Source: JBELHJ01 sp042091495 (GTDB taxonomy: Bacteria; Bacteroidota; Bacteroidia; Flavobacteriales; Flavobacteriaceae). Taken from it: a stretch of DNA of 60,070 bases. Location of the stretch: positions 1 to 60,070 of the forward strand of contig JBELHJ010000010.1 of NCBI GenBank assembly GCA_042091495.1, in the 5' to 3' direction. Positions 1-7,916 of this stretch are shown here, one piece after another (position 1 is the first letter of the stretch; each line of letters opens with the position of its first letter). The notes under the pieces were generated by a model. That model worked only from the letters and a program-made list of their open reading frames with translations, was not told the origin of the DNA and did not search any database. Position numbers and translations under genes: made by a program.

Positions 1-268
1 ATCTATTGATTTTGGTGGAAGAAACTGGTTGGTTTGGGAAGCTGAGTTTAATCGTGAAATGATTGGAAAAATGCCTACTGAAATGTTTTTTCACTTTTTT
101 AAATCATTTACTGATGGTGCAAAGTGTAACCTTAATATTAAAGCTGAAGGCAATAATGAGCATCATAAAATTGAAGCTATTTTCAAAGCCTTTGCCAAAG
201 CAATAAAAATGGCTATAAGACGAGATCCTGAAAAAATGATTTTACCAACTACTAAAGGATTATTATAG
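1..268 (+). CDS. hisB: Imidazoleglycerol-phosphate dehydratase, C-terminal part (partial)
   Basis: The reading frame is open from base 2 and enters the window mid-gene; it ends with TAG at 266-268. The visible 88 residues carry the HisB C-terminal signatures GKMPTEMFFHFF and the metal-binding HHKIEAIFKAFAKA, and end in the usual TKGLL tail. The enzyme dehydrates imidazole-glycerol phosphate to imidazole-acetol phosphate in histidine synthesis. Whether the gene also carries an N-terminal histidinol-phosphatase domain, as is common in Bacteroidota, cannot be seen. The TAG stop overlaps the GTG start of hisH by one base, so translational coupling is likely. Confidence 0.95.
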   Translation, partial: SIDFGGRNWLVWEAEFNREMIGKMPTEMFFHFFKSFTDGAKCNLNIKAEGNNEHHKIEAIFKAFAKAIKMAIRRDPEKMILPTTKGLL

Positions 269-858
269 TGGATATAGTAATTATTGATTATGGTGCTGGC
301 AATATTAAAAGTATTGATTTTGCATTTAAGCGTCTAGGAATACAAACCAAACTATCTAATAGTGTTGAAGAAATAACGAAAGCAGATAAAGTTATTTTTC
401 CTGGTGTCGGGGAAGCAAGCTCAGCCATGAGAATGCTTTGTGAAAATAATTTAGATAAACTTATTCCTCAACTAGAGCAGCCGGTACTTGGAATATGCTT
501 AGGTATGCAACTATTATGTAATTATAGTGAAGAAGGAGACACTAAGGGACTTGGGGTTTTTGATGTTGACATTAAGCGATTTAATTCTGATTTAAAGGTT
601 CCTCAAATGGGATGGAATACAATTTATGATTTAAAATCAATGTTATTTAATAAAATAGGTAATAATGAATACATGTATTTAGTACATAGCTACTATGCAG
701 AATTATGTGAAAATACCATATCAAAAACCAATTATGGTTTTGAATACTCTACAGCTTTAAGAAGAAATAATTTTTATGGTGTTCAATTTCATCCAGAGAA
801 AAGTGGCGTTTTTGGTGAACAAATTTTAGATAATTTTTTAAAAATCGGGAAGCTATGA
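268..858 (+). CDS. hisH: Imidazole glycerol phosphate synthase, glutaminase subunit HisH
   Basis: A 196-residue class I glutamine amidotransferase that supplies ammonia to HisF. The nucleophile elbow GICLGMQLL puts the catalytic cysteine at about residue 77; the His-Glu pair is in VQFHPEKSG (H175, E177). The N-terminus IIDYGAGNIKSI is typical of HisH and the length is normal. The GTG start overlaps the hisB stop and the stop overlaps the hisA start (ATGA), so the his genes are tightly coupled. Expected to form the HisF-HisH heterodimer with the product of the gene two downstream. Confidence 0.97.
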   Translation: MDIVIIDYGAGNIKSIDFAFKRLGIQTKLSNSVEEITKADKVIFPGVGEASSAMRMLCENNLDKLIPQLEQPVLGICLGMQLLCNYSEEGDTKGLGVFDVDIKRFNSDLKVPQMGWNTIYDLKSMLFNKIGNNEYMYLVHSYYAELCENTISKTNYGFEYSTALRRNNFYGVQFHPEKSGVFGEQILDNFLKIGKL

Positions 859-1589
859 GAATAATTCCAGCGATAGATATCATTGATGGTAAATGTGTTA
901 GATTAACTAGAGGGGATTACTCTACAAAAAAAATTTATAATGAAAATCCTTTAGAAATTGCCAAGCAATATGAAAATCATGGTATTGAGTATCTGCATTT
1001 AGTAGATTTAGATGGTGCTAAAGCAAGTCATATTGTTAATTATAAGGTTTTAGAAACTCTAGCTAATAAGACCACATTAAAAATTGATTTTGGTGGTGGA
1101 CTAAAAAGCAATGAAGATTTAAAAATTGCTTTCAATAGTGGTGCTAATCAAATTACAGGTGGAAGTATTGCTGTGAAAAATAAGACAACGTTTTTAAATT
1201 GGCTTAGTGTTTACGGTTCTGAAAAAATTATTTTAGGAGCGGATACCATTAATGGTAGAATTGCAATTCAAGGCTGGTTAGAGGAAAGTGAATATGCTAT
1301 TAATGATTTTGTGTCAGAATATATTAAAGAGGGTGTCTCTTATGTGATATGCACTGATATAAGTAAAGATGGAATGTTAGAAGGTCCAGCTTTTGATTTA
1401 TACAAAAAAATGATTTTATCAAATGCTAGCCAATTAAAATTAATTGCCTCGGGTGGTATATCCAACATTAATGAATTACCAAAACTAAAATCGTTGGGAT
1501 GTGAGGGAGTTATTATTGGAAAAGCTATTTATGAAAATAAAATTTCAATGAAGCAATTAGAACAATTTATAGTGTTAAATCATGCTTAG
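855..1589 (+). CDS. hisA: ProFAR isomerase HisA
   Basis: A 244-residue (beta/alpha)8 barrel that opens the ribose of ProFAR to give PRFAR, the fourth step of histidine synthesis. The first half-barrel starts IIPAIDIIDGKCVRL with the catalytic Asp at residue 8; the second half has LGADTINGR with Asp130. Phosphate-binding loops are seen at DFGGGLKS and IASGGISN. ATG overlaps the hisH stop by four bases, and the last eight bases overlap hisF. Length and motifs are ordinary. The homology with HisF is ancient and should not be read as a recent duplication. Confidence 0.97.
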   Translation: MRIIPAIDIIDGKCVRLTRGDYSTKKIYNENPLEIAKQYENHGIEYLHLVDLDGAKASHIVNYKVLETLANKTTLKIDFGGGLKSNEDLKIAFNSGANQITGGSIAVKNKTTFLNWLSVYGSEKIILGADTINGRIAIQGWLEESEYAINDFVSEYIKEGVSYVICTDISKDGMLEGPAFDLYKKMILSNASQLKLIASGGISNINELPKLKSLGCEGVIIGKAIYENKISMKQLEQFIVLNHA

Positions 1590-2337
1590 TAAACGAATTA
1601 TTCCCTGTTTAGACATTAAAAATGGAAGAACTGTTAAAGGTGTTAATTTTGTTGAATTAAGAGATGCAGGTGACCCTGTAGAATTAGCAAAACAATATGC
1701 ATTAAAAGGTGCTGATGAGCTTGTGTTCCTTGATATTTCTGCGACTTTAGAAGGTAGAAGAACTATGGTGGATCTGGTCTTAAAAGTAGCAGAACAGCTA
1801 AATATACCATTCACAGTTGGTGGTGGTATAAGTTCAATTAGTGATGTTGAAAAGTTATTACATAATGGGGCTGATAAAATTTCGATAAATTCTTCAGCAG
1901 TTAAGAAACCAAGCTTAATTAATGAATTAAGTTCTAAATTTGGTAGCCAATGTATTACAGTTGCTATTGATGCAAAATTTATCAATAATGAATGGATTGT
2001 TCATGTTTCAGGTGGAAAAATTCCCACGGACAAAACCCTTATTGATTGGGCCATTGAGACACAAGATAGAGGAGCGGGTGAGATATTATTTACGTCAATG
2101 GATCATGATGGAACTAAGAATGGTTTTGCTAATCATATGTTAGCATCTTTATCTAATAAATTAAGTATTCCTGTTATAGCATCTGGAGGTGCTGGAAAAC
2201 AAGAACATTTTATAGATGTTTTTCAAAAAGGTAAAGCAGATGCAGCTTTAGCAGCTAGTGTATTTCATTTTGGTGAAATTGAAATACCTGATCTAAAAAA
2301 GACCTTACAACAAAATAATATTAAAGTAAGATTATAA
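1582..2337 (+). CDS. hisF: Imidazole glycerol phosphate synthase, cyclase subunit HisF
   Basis: A 251-residue barrel enzyme that uses ammonia from HisH to convert PRFAR to imidazole-glycerol phosphate and AICAR. It begins RIIPCLDIKNGRTVKG, with catalytic Asp11; the second acid, Asp130, is in VAIDAKF. Phosphate loops TVGGGISS and IASGGAGK are intact. The start codon lies inside the end of hisA (8-base overlap) and only three bases separate the stop from hisIE. All features fit a functional operon member. Confidence 0.97.
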   Translation: MLSKRIIPCLDIKNGRTVKGVNFVELRDAGDPVELAKQYALKGADELVFLDISATLEGRRTMVDLVLKVAEQLNIPFTVGGGISSISDVEKLLHNGADKISINSSAVKKPSLINELSSKFGSQCITVAIDAKFINNEWIVHVSGGKIPTDKTLIDWAIETQDRGAGEILFTSMDHDGTKNGFANHMLASLSNKLSIPVIASGGAGKQEHFIDVFQKGKADAALAASVFHFGEIEIPDLKKTLQQNNIKVRL

Positions 2338-2340
2338 ATT

Positions 2341-2937
2341 ATGATTCCAAATTTTGATAAAGATACTTCAGGTTTATTACCCGCTATTGTCCAAGATCAT
2401 ATAACTAAAAATGTACTTATGCTTGGTTACATGAATAAGGAAGCTTATGAAAAAACCTTGTCTACAAATAAAGTTACTTTTTTTAGTAGATCTAAAAATA
2501 GACTTTGGACTAAGGGTGAAGAAAGTGGAAATTACTTAAATCTTAAAGCCATTTCAGTTGATTGCGATAATGATACGTTTTTAGTTAAAGTTGATCCACA
2601 TGGACCAACATGCCATAAAGGAACAGACACATGTTGGTCGGAATCTAATATTGAAAATTTTGGATTCATTTCAGAATTGGAATCTATAATTCAAAACAGA
2701 AAATTAAATGCAGATTCAAGTGTCTCATATGTAGCATCACTTTTTGAGAAAGGGATTAATAAAATTGCTCAAAAAGTAGGTGAGGAAGCTGTTGAGGTTT
2801 TAATAGAAGCTAAAGACAATGATTCTGACTTATTTTTAAATGAAAGTGCCGATTTACTTTTTCATTACTTAATTTTACTTCAGGCTAAAGGTTTTTCTAT
2901 TAAAGACGTCATAGAAATCTTAAAGAAAAGACATTAG
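2341..2937 (+). CDS. hisIE: Bifunctional phosphoribosyl-AMP cyclohydrolase / phosphoribosyl-ATP pyrophosphatase HisIE
   Basis: A 198-residue fusion. The N-terminal HisI domain (about 1-105) has the metal-binding cysteines in VDCDND and in GPTCHKGTDTCW; the C-terminal HisE domain (about 110-198) has the helical MazG-like sequence QKVGEEAVEVLIEAKD. Together they carry out the second and third steps of histidine synthesis. The HisI-HisE fusion is common in Bacteroidota. Only one base separates its stop from the downstream TruA-like gene, so that gene is probably read from the his transcript. Confidence 0.96.
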   Translation: MIPNFDKDTSGLLPAIVQDHITKNVLMLGYMNKEAYEKTLSTNKVTFFSRSKNRLWTKGEESGNYLNLKAISVDCDNDTFLVKVDPHGPTCHKGTDTCWSESNIENFGFISELESIIQNRKLNADSSVSYVASLFEKGINKIAQKVGEEAVEVLIEAKDNDSDLFLNESADLLFHYLILLQAKGFSIKDVIEILKKRH

Positions 2938-2938
2938 A

Positions 2939-3724
2939 ATGTTTGATAAAAAATATTACTATGTTATTCATATTCAATACCTAGGTTACCGTTTTCATGG
3001 TTGGCAAAAACAACCAAATTTAAAGACGGTACATCTAATGATTGATAGAACACTTAAGTATATTTTAGACGGAAAATATTTTAAAACTATGGGGTCAGGA
3101 AGAACAGATGCTATGGTTTCTGTTGAAAATACAGCATTCGAACTTTTTCTTTGCCATAAAATAGACGATGAAATTACATTTTTAAATCTTTTAAATTACA
3201 ATCTACCTCAGGACCTCAGAGCATTATCAATTACAGAAGTTGATAAAAAATTCAATATTATTCATGATTCAGTCGAAAAAGAATATTGGTATCTATTTGC
3301 TCACGGTCAAAAATGTCATCCGTTTTGTGCACCAATAATGACTACAATTTTAGATAAGCTAGATATTGATTTAATGATAAAAGGTGCATTGCTTTTTGAG
3401 GGGAACCATAATTTTAAATCATATTGTTATAAACCTAGTGAAAATGGAGTTTTTAATCGGTTATTATCTCTTTCTTTAATTGAAGAAAATTCAGACTATA
3501 CGGCTAATTTTTTTCCAAAAACGTCTTATATTTTCAAAGTCAAAGGTAAAGGGTTTGGAAGAAATCAAATTCGATTAATGATGGGCATGCTTATCAAATT
3601 AGGAAAACATGAAGTTGATCTTTTAGATATCTCAAAAAGCTTGGAGGAAAAAAGCAACTATCATATAGACTATATAGCGCCTGCCTCTGGTTTGATATTA
3701 AAAAATAATACGTTTAACTATTAA
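2939..3724 (+). CDS. TruA-family tRNA pseudouridine synthase, divergent paralogue
   Basis: A 261-residue member of the TruA family, which converts uridines of the tRNA anticodon arm to pseudouridine. The catalytic loop is GSGRTDAMVS with the nucleophile Asp at residue 57, and the C-terminus has the family GFGRNQIRLMMGML stretch. The loop departs from the usual GRTDAGVHA: Gly-Val-His is replaced by Met-Val-Ser. This suggests a separate subgroup, with an ordinary TruA probably encoded elsewhere. It sits one base after hisIE and eight bases before the DUF2461 gene, so it is likely a passenger of the his operon. The family is clear; the target uridine is not. Confidence 0.85.
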   Translation: MFDKKYYYVIHIQYLGYRFHGWQKQPNLKTVHLMIDRTLKYILDGKYFKTMGSGRTDAMVSVENTAFELFLCHKIDDEITFLNLLNYNLPQDLRALSITEVDKKFNIIHDSVEKEYWYLFAHGQKCHPFCAPIMTTILDKLDIDLMIKGALLFEGNHNFKSYCYKPSENGVFNRLLSLSLIEENSDYTANFFPKTSYIFKVKGKGFGRNQIRLMMGMLIKLGKHEVDLLDISKSLEEKSNYHIDYIAPASGLILKNNTFNY

Positions 3725-3732
3725 TTTTCAAC

Positions 3733-4398
3733 ATGATTCGAAACACAATATCTTTTCTTGAACAACTAAAATCTAATAATAATAGACATTGGTTCAATGA
3801 AAATAAAACTAAATATTTAGATGTAAAGAATGATTTGACTGCACTTAATAATTCAATATTTAATGCTTTGATAGTTTCAGAACATTTAGATTATGTAAAA
3901 ATGTTTCGTATATACCGAGATACGCGTTTTTCAAAAAATAAAGAACCCTACAAGAATCATATTGGCATTGCCTTTCACAGAATTAAACCTCATTATAGAG
4001 GAGGATATTATATTCATATAGAGCCAGGTAATTCTTTCTTGGGAGCTGGGTTTTGGGATCCAAATAAAGAAGATTTACAAAGGATTAGAAAAGAATTTGA
4101 AGTTGATGACAGCGAAATAAGAAAAATCGTTAATCTAAAATCTATAAAAACATGTTGGGGAGAATTAAAAGGCGAAGAGCTTAAGACGGCACCAAGAGGA
4201 TATGATAAAAATCATAAAGCCATAGACTTAATAAAGAAAAAGCAATATGTATTTATAAAACCTCTATCAGAAATTGCATTGAATGATACAAAACAATTAA
4301 AGGATGAAGTAATAAGTGCTTTCAAAATAATTAGACCTTATTTTGATTTCATGAGTGATGTCTTGACCACGGATTTAAATGGTGAATCAATTATTTAA
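3733..4398 (+). CDS. DUF2461 domain protein
   Basis: A 221-residue protein matching DUF2461 (TIGR02453): FLEQLKSNNNRHWFNENK at the N-terminus, YRDTRFSKNKEPYKNHIG in the centre, and a GGYYIHIEPGNSFLGAG strand. The family is widespread and cytosolic; I know of no established biochemical role. It follows the TruA-like gene by eight bases and is probably the last gene of this transcript. Its TAA stop and the stop of the gene on the other strand share the same TTAA (4395-4398), with no obvious terminator hairpin. Confidence 0.85.
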   Translation: MIRNTISFLEQLKSNNNRHWFNENKTKYLDVKNDLTALNNSIFNALIVSEHLDYVKMFRIYRDTRFSKNKEPYKNHIGIAFHRIKPHYRGGYYIHIEPGNSFLGAGFWDPNKEDLQRIRKEFEVDDSEIRKIVNLKSIKTCWGELKGEELKTAPRGYDKNHKAIDLIKKKQYVFIKPLSEIALNDTKQLKDEVISAFKIIRPYFDFMSDVLTTDLNGESII

Positions 4399-4811
4399 CT
4401 TACTCTGAGTTCCAAAGGTTCTTGAAGTAGTTGTAATTGATTAATCAATCTTTGCATTACAAGATTCATCATTCTTTTGTTTAATGCTGAAGAGTTTGTG
4501 ATATATTTAGAATATTCTTCAATAGTAAATTGACCTATAATCATACCCTTTATAGAATTTCTAAACTTCATGTCTTTGTGAATTGCGTGATCTATATAAT
4601 CTATTTGTTTTTCAGTAGAAAGTTCATAAAAAACATTTTTACGCTTTACAATGTAATTTTTAAAAACGTCTAAAAGTAAATCGTTTTGTAGCTTTATAAC
4701 AGGTCTTAATGTTGCATTTTGAAACTGTTCGTCAAAACTCATGTTTGAATTGATTACTGCAGTTTTAATAATAGGACGAATATTGGTTAAGGAGGAATCT
4801 CTTGATATCAT
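4395..4811 (-). CDS. Conserved flavobacterial protein of unknown function
   Basis: A 138-residue cytosolic protein without membrane segments or recognised motifs. The central part (NATLRPVIKLQNDLLL, then FYELSTEKQIDYIDHAI and RNSIKGMIIGQFT) resembles a family found across Flavobacteriia, which I recall being labelled glyoxalase in some genomes; nothing in this sequence supports that enzyme activity. It is mostly helical with polar ends. The ATG start follows a 115-base spacer after the MscS gene on the same strand. Its stop overlaps the convergent DUF2461 gene by four bases. Confidence 0.7.
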   Translation of the reverse strand: MISRDSSLTNIRPIIKTAVINSNMSFDEQFQNATLRPVIKLQNDLLLDVFKNYIVKRKNVFYELSTEKQIDYIDHAIHKDMKFRNSIKGMIIGQFTIEEYSKYITNSSALNKRMMNLVMQRLINQLQLLQEPLELRVS

Positions 4812-4926
4812 AGTTAGATTGTTTACTTAAATTTATTAATTAAAAGTGCTTACTACAGGTCTAGAATTTTTTGGTTGTTAACATTCTTTTCAACAATAAT
4901 TTGTAGTAATTAATTGAAAATAAACA

Positions 4927-6156
4927 TTATGAAACATTACTAAGTTCATAAACTTCTAAATCAAAATAAGATACCGAAGCAATAATATGGTCAAAAACAT
5001 CAGATACTATAAATTCATAATTTTCCCAGCGCTGATCATTTGAAAAAGCATAAATTTCTAGTGGCACCCCGTGTTCTGTTTGACTAAGTTGTCGTACCAT
5101 TATGGTCATGTCTTTATTTATAGCAGAATGATTTTCTATATATGTGTTAATAAATTTTCTAAATACCCCGATATTAGTAAGATTTCTTCCGTTAATTAAT
5201 ATTGACTTATCTATTTTATTATTAGAATTAAAATCAGAAATATCTAATGATTTTCTTTCTAAATATTCAGAGATTAATGCGATTGATTTGAGTTTATCTA
5301 TCTCATTTTGAGTTAAAAATTTAATACTTGACGTTTTGATAATAACCGATCGTTTGATTCGTCTTCCATCAGATTCTGCCATACCTCTCCAGTTTTTGAA
5401 TGATTCTGAAACCAGAGTATAAGTGGGAATATTGGTAATCGTCATATCGAAATTTTGAACTTGAACAGTCGAGAGACTAATACTGATTACATTACCATCA
5501 GCACCAAATTTTTCCATGGAAATCCAATCTCCAATTCTAACAGTATCATTAATTGCTACTTGAATACTTGCAACTAAGCCCAAAATGGTATCTTTAAATA
5601 CTAATAGAAGAATGGCAGATGCTGCACCCAAAGTAGTGAAGAAGGTTTTAATTTCAATACCTGTTAGAATTACAAGAATTGTGGCACCTCCTATAGTCCA
5701 AACAAATAACATAACTACTTGAGTATAACTGTCTATAGGTTTATTTTTTAATCTTGGAAAAGTTTTAATATATGCTCCTGTTGTTTTTAGTAAACTTCTG
5801 CAAATCCTTATAATCAGAAGTATTATATACACATCTAAAAGAATTTCTAGTGGATACTCAAGAATAGGAAAATCATAGAAAACTACAGGAACCAGTTTCA
5901 AACTTATTAAAAAAGGGACCAAATGTGCAATATAATCAGTAGTCTTATATTCTAAAATTAGATCGTCAAATGTAGTGCGTGTTTTGTCGCTGAGCCGTTT
6001 AAAAGCTGAAACTAAAATCTTATTACTTAAAAAGTCAGAAATAAAAAGAACAATAACCATCAAAACAAACAAACATATGGCGTTTAAGTATTTAGATGTT
6101 AATTCTGATAAACCTTGTTCTGTAAATAATTTAAAAAAAAAGGATTGATATGACAT
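4927..6156 (-). CDS. MscS-family mechanosensitive ion channel (YbdG-like)
   Basis: A 409-residue inner-membrane protein. About five hydrophobic segments fill residues 20-215. The last one, an Ala/Gly-rich helix with FFTTLGAASAILLLVFKD, is the pore helix typical of MscS channels, followed by the beta domain IRIGDWISM-like stretch (VRIGDWISMEKFGADG). A soluble C-terminal part of about 180 residues follows, as in the longer YbdG/MscM type, which opens under hypo-osmotic membrane tension. The start is one base after the DUF3817 stop, so both genes should be on one transcript. Family assignment is strong; conductance class is inference. Confidence 0.88.
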   Translation of the reverse strand: MSYQSFFFKLFTEQGLSELTSKYLNAICLFVLMVIVLFISDFLSNKILVSAFKRLSDKTRTTFDDLILEYKTTDYIAHLVPFLISLKLVPVVFYDFPILEYPLEILLDVYIILLIIRICRSLLKTTGAYIKTFPRLKNKPIDSYTQVVMLFVWTIGGATILVILTGIEIKTFFTTLGAASAILLLVFKDTILGLVASIQVAINDTVRIGDWISMEKFGADGNVISISLSTVQVQNFDMTITNIPTYTLVSESFKNWRGMAESDGRRIKRSVIIKTSSIKFLTQNEIDKLKSIALISEYLERKSLDISDFNSNNKIDKSILINGRNLTNIGVFRKFINTYIENHSAINKDMTIMVRQLSQTEHGVPLEIYAFSNDQRWENYEFIVSDVFDHIIASVSYFDLEVYELSNVS

Positions 6157-6157
6157 G

Positions 6158-6436
6158 TTATTTGGAGTTTATATACTTGTAGTCTACATAAAAAGTTCCA
6201 AAAGGAATAATTGAGCTTAAGAGCACTATTAAAAAAACCTTCTTGGACCATTTCATACTTTTTTTAATTAAAAAAGCCAAAGTCAAATATCCAATAAATA
6301 GAATTCCGTGGGGCATTCCCAATAATTTTACATAATAAGGATCATCATAAAAGTGTTTTAATGGTGAAGCTACAAATAACAGAAGTAAATATGATAAACC
6401 CTCTAAAAAAGCAATTAACCGGAATAATATAATCAT
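6158..6436 (-). CDS. DUF3817 small membrane protein
   Basis: A 92-residue protein with three hydrophobic segments and the DUF3817 pattern: FRLIAFLEGLSYLLLL at the N-terminus, then PHGILFIGYL in the middle. Such proteins are small integral membrane proteins of unknown role. A good -7 element lies at 6455-6462 on this strand, so this is probably the first gene of a two-gene transcript with the MscS channel directly behind it. Confidence 0.82.
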   Translation of the reverse strand: MIILFRLIAFLEGLSYLLLLFVASPLKHFYDDPYYVKLLGMPHGILFIGYLTLAFLIKKSMKWSKKVFLIVLLSSIIPFGTFYVDYKYINSK

Positions 6437-6454
6437 GATACGTTTTTAAAGTCA

Positions 6455-6462
6455 CAAAAATA
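6455..6462 (-). promoter_or_regulatory. Bacteroidota -7 promoter element for the DUF3817/mscS transcript
   Basis: The plus strand reads CAAAAATA, i.e. TATTTTTG on the minus strand, a full match to TAnnTTTG. It lies 18 bases before the ATG at 6436. No clear TTG -33 element is found at the preferred spacing. Confidence 0.5.
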
Positions 6463-6517
6463 TTGAACTAAATGTGATTTTAATAAATTAATTTTACAAC
6501 TTGATATTTTTAACTTA

Positions 6518-7750
6518 ATGATATTAAATAAACTACAGCATTTTGATGCTTCAAAATATAACAACCAAGCCGTTAGACTTACCGCTGCTGGTGAAAGATC
6601 ACTAATTAATGGACATCCTTGGATATTTTCTAATAGTATTTTAAAAATTAAACCAACTGCAAAAACAGGAGATTTATGTGTCATTTTTAATAAATCTAGA
6701 AAAAAAATACTTGGTGTAGGATTATTTGATGAAAATTCACCTATCAGAATTAAAGTTTTATCAAATGAGGGTGGTGTAAAAATTGATAAATCTTTTTTTA
6801 AGTCATTAATTCTAAATGCTTTCAAAAAACGAATTCCATTATTTGATACTAATACTAATAGTTTCCGTTTAATTTATGGTGAAAACGATTATTTACCAAG
6901 TTTAATAATTGATGTGTATAATGATGTTATAGTTATCAAATTATACTCTGTTATTTGGTGCAGATTTTTAACTCAAATTATTGAAGTTATACTTGAAGAA
7001 TTAACAGTAAGCGCAATTATATTAAGACTTAGTAGAAATACAGATAAGGAATTGAATGGCCTATTAGATGATGGTGATTTATTGTATGGAAAATTGCATA
7101 ACCCTATAGTACCATTTTTTGAACATGGCGTTCAGTTTTCAGCAAATGTTATTTCTGGTCATAAAACAGGTTATTTTTTAGATCACAGAGAGAATAGAAA
7201 GAGAGTTGGGCTAATTAGTAAAAATAAAAAGGTATTGGATATTTTTTCATATGCAGGTGGATTCTCTGTTCATGCCCTAACTAGTGGAGCAAAATCTGTA
7301 ACTAGTTTAGATATAAGTTCTCAAGCATTACTTATAGCCAAACAAAACGCTAGCTTAAATTCATTTATAGGGAAACATATTACAATTGCAGATGATGCCT
7401 TTGTAGCCATGAATAAACTTATTGCCAAAAAAGAAGTGTATGATGTTGTTGTAATAGATCCTCCAAGTTTTGCAAAAAGTAAATCTGAGATAAGTTTGGC
7501 TAAGAAAAAATATAAACAGTTAGCTGAAATAGGAGCTAAGCTTACTGCTAAAAATGGCTATTTGATATTAGCTTCCTGTTCTTCAAGAATCGTTGCAGAT
7601 TCATTTTTTGAGATGAATAAACAAGGTTTAAATCAATCAAATCGTTATTTTATTCTAGAAAAAAAAACATTTCATGACATAGATCATCCTATTAGAATTC
7701 CAGAAGGCGCTTATTTAAAATGCGGGTATTATAAATTCATTGACGATTAA
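6518..7750 (+). CDS. RlmI-type class I rRNA cytosine methyltransferase
   Basis: A 410-residue protein with an N-terminal PUA-like domain (about 18-95, starting with VRLTAAGERSLINGHPWIF), a middle linker domain, and a C-terminal Rossmann methyltransferase. The SAM loop is VLDIFSYAGGFSVHA, and the active-site motif is VIDPPSFAKSK. The order and length match the RlmI/RlmK-C type family that makes 5-methylcytosine in 23S rRNA. The ATG at 6518 is divergent from the DUF3817 gene, with an 81-base shared upstream region. Family assignment is firm; the exact target nucleotide is assumed from E. coli RlmI. Confidence 0.88.
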   Translation: MILNKLQHFDASKYNNQAVRLTAAGERSLINGHPWIFSNSILKIKPTAKTGDLCVIFNKSRKKILGVGLFDENSPIRIKVLSNEGGVKIDKSFFKSLILNAFKKRIPLFDTNTNSFRLIYGENDYLPSLIIDVYNDVIVIKLYSVIWCRFLTQIIEVILEELTVSAIILRLSRNTDKELNGLLDDGDLLYGKLHNPIVPFFEHGVQFSANVISGHKTGYFLDHRENRKRVGLISKNKKVLDIFSYAGGFSVHALTSGAKSVTSLDISSQALLIAKQNASLNSFIGKHITIADDAFVAMNKLIAKKEVYDVVVIDPPSFAKSKSEISLAKKKYKQLAEIGAKLTAKNGYLILASCSSRIVADSFFEMNKQGLNQSNRYFILEKKTFHDIDHPIRIPEGAYLKCGYYKFIDD

Positions 7751-7916
7751 AATTAATAATTTTAAAAGTCAATTACTATAGTATTAAAGTTTGATTTAAT
7801 TTTTTTATGAAATACAGATAATTAGCACTCATTCGTTTATATAAAGTGTAGTTTTACATCTTTAAATTAATCTGTCTAAAAAAAGTTTATTCACTTATAG
7901 AAAACAGCAATATATT

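Noticed and set aside
1575..1985. Long minus-strand open frame opposite hisF
   Set aside because: It is antisense to a well-conserved gene, has a composition expected of a shadow frame, and matches no family.
4848..4910. Inverted TTACTACA/TGTAGTAA between the 4395 and MscS genes
   Set aside because: Only eight pairs over more than 40 bases of spacer; probably chance.
7784..7793. Palindrome TACTATAGTA before helicase copy A
   Set aside because: A single AT-rich 10-mer palindrome is expected by chance and no second copy lies near.
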